DNA of 64,000 nucleotides from Melanocharis versteri (lineage: Eukaryota > Chordata > Aves > Passeriformes > Melanocharitidae), in NCBI GenBank assembly GCA_013397845.1, contig VZTG01001072.1:124001-188000 (forward strand), given 5' to 3'. This document shows, piece by piece, positions 60,881 through 64,000 of the stretch. The translations under genes were made by a program, and so were the position numbers. Position 1 is the first letter of the stretch; every line of letters begins with the position of its first letter. The notes below the pieces were generated by a model. It was not told the DNA's origin. It saw nothing but the letters and a program-made list of their open reading frames with translations, and did no database searches.

Positions 60881-62929
60881 TTTGTGATTCATACCAACCA
60901 GTCATCCGTCTAAGCAATTCAAGGCAAAGAGCGATTTGTCTTACCTTAAACATATCATATGATATTTATTCTCCACAAATATTTAAATGAAGAGTTAGCC
61001 TGTGGTGACCAGCTAGGGCTTTAAAGTGTTTGTGAGCATGAGCTGCACAGATAGTAAACGTTAGCAGAGAGCAGGTAGGAAAGATTTTGTGAACAGGAGC
61101 CACATCTGAATTCCAGGCAGGGCTGGCCGTGACCCTCATCTCTGCCAAATCCAAGTGCTAATGGTGCCCTGGCAAAGCAACTCACATCTGTCAGGTGTGG
61201 CTGATCCCCCAGCTGGTCCTGCAGGAGAGAATTGTGTTAGCAGCCCCATGGTGATTTTTGTGGAGAGTTTACTTTTAGCATTTTTATTGGTTTTTGTTGT
61301 CACACCCACACGGCATGTTGAGAAAAAAAAGGGCAGCAATGCATCTCGCACACAGGGGGTGTGAAGATTTGTGATTGTTGCTACTTTTATGGTCTTAGAT
61401 GGTTATTAGCTGCAGTAGTCTTGCTATCCAGCTGGAAAGCTGTACAATGGGCTCTCCCATGCTGTTTTTGCATTCTTTCCTATGCATCAATTTCCTCCTC
61501 CATCCAGAGACCACCAGAATTCCTGCTTAGATGGACTTCTGGTCTGGCCCACTAAGGCTGTCCTCATTTTCTTACCTCTTGGACTGTCCCACCTTGAAAC
61601 TGTCTTCTGCCTTTTGCAAAATTTCCAAATAGGATAAAGTGGAGAAGAGATACAGGGAACTGTAGAGCTCTGTGTGGTTGGGTGGCATTGGACTGTGGAC
61701 TGTGGGTTGAAGGACTAGAAATGAATGTGAGTTGATAATTTAGATAATGCTGATGCAGGGACCAAAAAACCCAGCCCTGTGGGCTGTGTGGCAGCCCTAA
61801 GGGATGCTCTGGGAAATGCTCTGACACAGCACACAGCCTTTTACTGGGGTTTCAAAGCTCCTCCTTTAAGCAGAAGCTCCCCTGTTCATTCTTTACTCTG
61901 GACTGTGTACTTCTCCCATCAGCCAGGATGGAGGGCAAGGCTGGGGCACTGCCAGCCAGTGCCGGCCCTGCCACAGGCTCGGTGCTACAGAAAGCTACTC
62001 CAGCAAAGCCGAGTAACTCACTTCATCACGTGGATATGTGCTTCTCCCAGACATTTAACTGGGTGGCCCACTACATTAAGCTTGGCAGAACACTTTAGTA
62101 AGCTTTTGGGAGGATGCCTGACAGTCCTCGCAAACCCATGTGAATGAGGCACGGTGTCTCAGAGACAGGGAGCAGCACATACAAAGCCACAACAAAAACA
62201 TGAGGCACCCATTAACAGGCTGGATCTGATTTTGCAAAATCTGCCCAGATCTTTGGCTTGAGCCTTACAGAGATGTGACGAAAGCTGAATATCAAGCAGA
62301 GTGGAGTTATATAATGTTTTGCAGTGACTGGTAAGATTGATGACCTGGAAAATAGGATTTGGCACTGCTGGCAGCAATTGATGAGTGTGCTGTCGCTGCG
62401 TGCAGGTAACAGTGGGTCTCTCAGCCAGGCTGCCTCTACCTCAGATCCTGGCTCAAGTTTGTTCCTTCCCTACACTGACATACCTCCTGACTTCAGACTG
62501 AGCTCCATACTCGGGAGATGTTTTCCTATTTTCTATAAGGATCCTCTCAGATGCCTCTCAGAGGCCTGGCGAAGCGTATGGACTGCACCCACATGCAGTT
62601 TGTGGAAAGCTGGGGGAGGGATGAGCTTCAGTGGTCATACCTAGCCTGAGCACTTCTCTGGCTCTGTAAGTCAGTAATACTGCACTTGCTGCGCAAAATG
62701 AGAGTTCATATTTTGCAGGGCAAATTAATCCTATCTTAATTGGAAGCCCAGATCACGGGGGAACAGGCAAAGCTTTACTTCTGAGATCCTCTGGGAAGTT
62801 CTGGAGTTTGCCTCCCAAAGCAATCCAAGCACATTGCCAAAACAAATTAACTTAGTTTTAAACATGGGTCTGCAACCTAACGCTGACAGAAAATGTTAAC
62901 TTCTGATTTATATTGCCATAAGGAGGAAG
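60881..62929. other. non-coding, nothing recognised
   Basis: No gene or repeat family recognised. The 122-codon frame at 61779-62147 and the 106-codon frame at 62324-62644 show no family features. Confidence 0.55.
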
Positions 62930-63024
62930 AAGATCACACTTCTGGTCTATCAGCCAGGCTTCATGCACCACAAGAGGACCTCCAGACATCCCTTCCAGCC
63001 TCAGCTATTCTGTGATTCCATGAT
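62930..63024 (+). mobile_element. CR1 LINE 3' tail, first of two abutting copies
   Basis: gaggacctccagacatccct, then tccagcctcagctattctgt and gattccatgat are a CR1 3' end, with the octamer tail finishing at about 63025. The body upstream is short or unrecognisable. Confidence 0.75.
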
Positions 63025-63447
63025 TGAAGGTGAAGGTTCTGAAGCACAAGTCATATGGGGAGCGGCTGAGGGAGTTTGGGTTGTTTAGCCTGGAGAAAAG
63101 GAGACTGAGGGGAGACTTTATGGGTCTCTAGAGCCAGCTGAAAGGAAGTTTTGGCAAAGTGAGGATCAGTCATTCTCCCAAGTAATAAGCAATAGGACAA
63201 GAGGAAATGGCTTCGGGTTGCACCAAAGGAGGTTTTCGATTGGATATTAGGAAAATTTTCTTCATGGAAAGGGTCATCAAGCATTGGAACAGGCTGCCCG
63301 AGGGAGTGGTTGAGTCACCGTCTGTGGAGGCACAAAGATGTATAGATGTGGCACTCAGGGACGTGGTTTAGTGGTGGACTTGGCGGTGCTGGGCTGACAG
63401 CTGATCTTGTGGGTCTTTTCCAGCCTTAACAACTGTATGATTCTATG
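63025..63447 (+). mobile_element. CR1 LINE 3' portion, second of two abutting copies
   Basis: Starts at gttctgaagcacaagtcata right after the tail of the previous copy. It runs through gagcggctgagggagtttgg, gtttagcctggagaaaagga, gcaataggacaagaggaaat, ttggatattaggaaaatttt and ggaacaggctgcccgaggga to ttttccagccttaacaactg and tatgattctatg. It is 5'-truncated and its frame is broken. The order of blocks is that of a standard CR1 3' third. Confidence 0.93.
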
Positions 63448-64000
63448 CCTGTACTTGTTTAGTGCTTTCTCACAGAAAGCAGTCATGATGTTGTACAATA
63501 CTCTGTTGCAAAAGCCCAGTGAAAATATCAACTCCTGGATTAAAAAACAGAGGGACAAATGAAATGATAGAAGAGACAGAGGTGGGCTGAAGGGTTTGTA
63601 AATGGCTTGGCACTGGAAAATATTCCAATTACAGTGAACTTCTATTAATCACCCTCAGTTCAGATCTGACTCCCAAGCAGTATAAAAATGCACATCAAAA
63701 ATCCTATAACTGTACAGTTTTGCAGAGCCCTTCAGAGTGAGCTTCAACATGGCTCCACGCATGTAAGGAATTTGTACAGAAGTTGCCACAGAAGCATAAA
63801 AAGTTGAAAACAGACAGACCATCATAATTAACCCATAATTATTGCCACGAATATAAAATATTACAATAAAAATAGAGTGACGTCTATCCGAAGTATCCAA
63901 TTCTTTTTGGCCAAAAAAGTATATTACAATCAGGAAAATAAATATATAACAGCAGAAAACCTAATTGGACACTATGGGGATCTCCATCTCTTTGGGGTGC
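63448..64000. other. non-coding, nothing recognised
   Basis: AT-rich unique sequence to the window end. Confidence 0.55.

Noticed and set aside
1..64000. CRISPR array, operon, bacterial mobile island, rRNA or tRNA genes
   Set aside because: The DNA is vertebrate. I saw no regularly spaced repeats of CRISPR type, no rRNA signature and no convincing tRNA A and B boxes with a cloverleaf. I did not run a tRNA scanner, so a diverged tRNA could have been missed.

Overview
This window reads as vertebrate, most likely avian, nuclear DNA. The main evidence is a set of CR1 LINE copies. Several carry the typical 3' end: a 'ggttggac..gatgatct..aggtccctt' box followed by attctatg/attctgtg octamers. One fragment resembles an avian endogenous retrovirus LTR. 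I assigned these from remembered consensus sequences, not from a database search. A crocodilian or turtle source is less likely but not excluded.

Only one gene is clear: an uninterrupted rhodopsin-family GPCR frame at 31671-32615 (+), which I read as cysteinyl leukotriene receptor 2 (CYSLTR2). A good splice acceptor ends four bases before its ATG, so 5' UTR exons probably lie upstream. The frame stops just after helix 8, so the receptor has almost no C-terminal tail. Many other open frames of 60-220 codons occur, but they overlap on both strands and look like chance.

Layout. 1-11 kb: mostly unique non-coding DNA, with a 109-bp sequence present twice (6613 and 9571) that differs at one base. 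11-14 kb: an AAAAT microsatellite, an LTR remnant, a CR1 3' scrap and about 1.6 kb of very old, decayed CR1/L3-like LINE. 14-31 kb: unique DNA with a CR1 on the minus strand (18793-19465), an imperfect hairpin (18104-18140) and an old CR1 scrap near 26.4 kb. 31-36 kb: the receptor gene and its 3' flank. 35.8-40.7 kb: three CR1 pieces on the plus strand, one of them 1.5 kb with decayed RT coding sequence and an internal deletion, followed by AT microsatellites. 42.8-44.4 kb: minus-strand segments that look like exons but belong to no family I recognise. 44.8-64 kb: non-coding DNA with purine-rich tracts, a minus-strand CR1 at 56.2 kb, two candidate regulatory patches (54.7 and 60.6 kb) and two abutting CR1 copies at 62.9-63.4 kb.

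There is no operon-like organisation. I found no convincing new biological system. The items most worth a second look are the near-identical 109-bp repeat, the tail-less receptor and the unexplained minus-strand frames at 42.8-44.4 kb.
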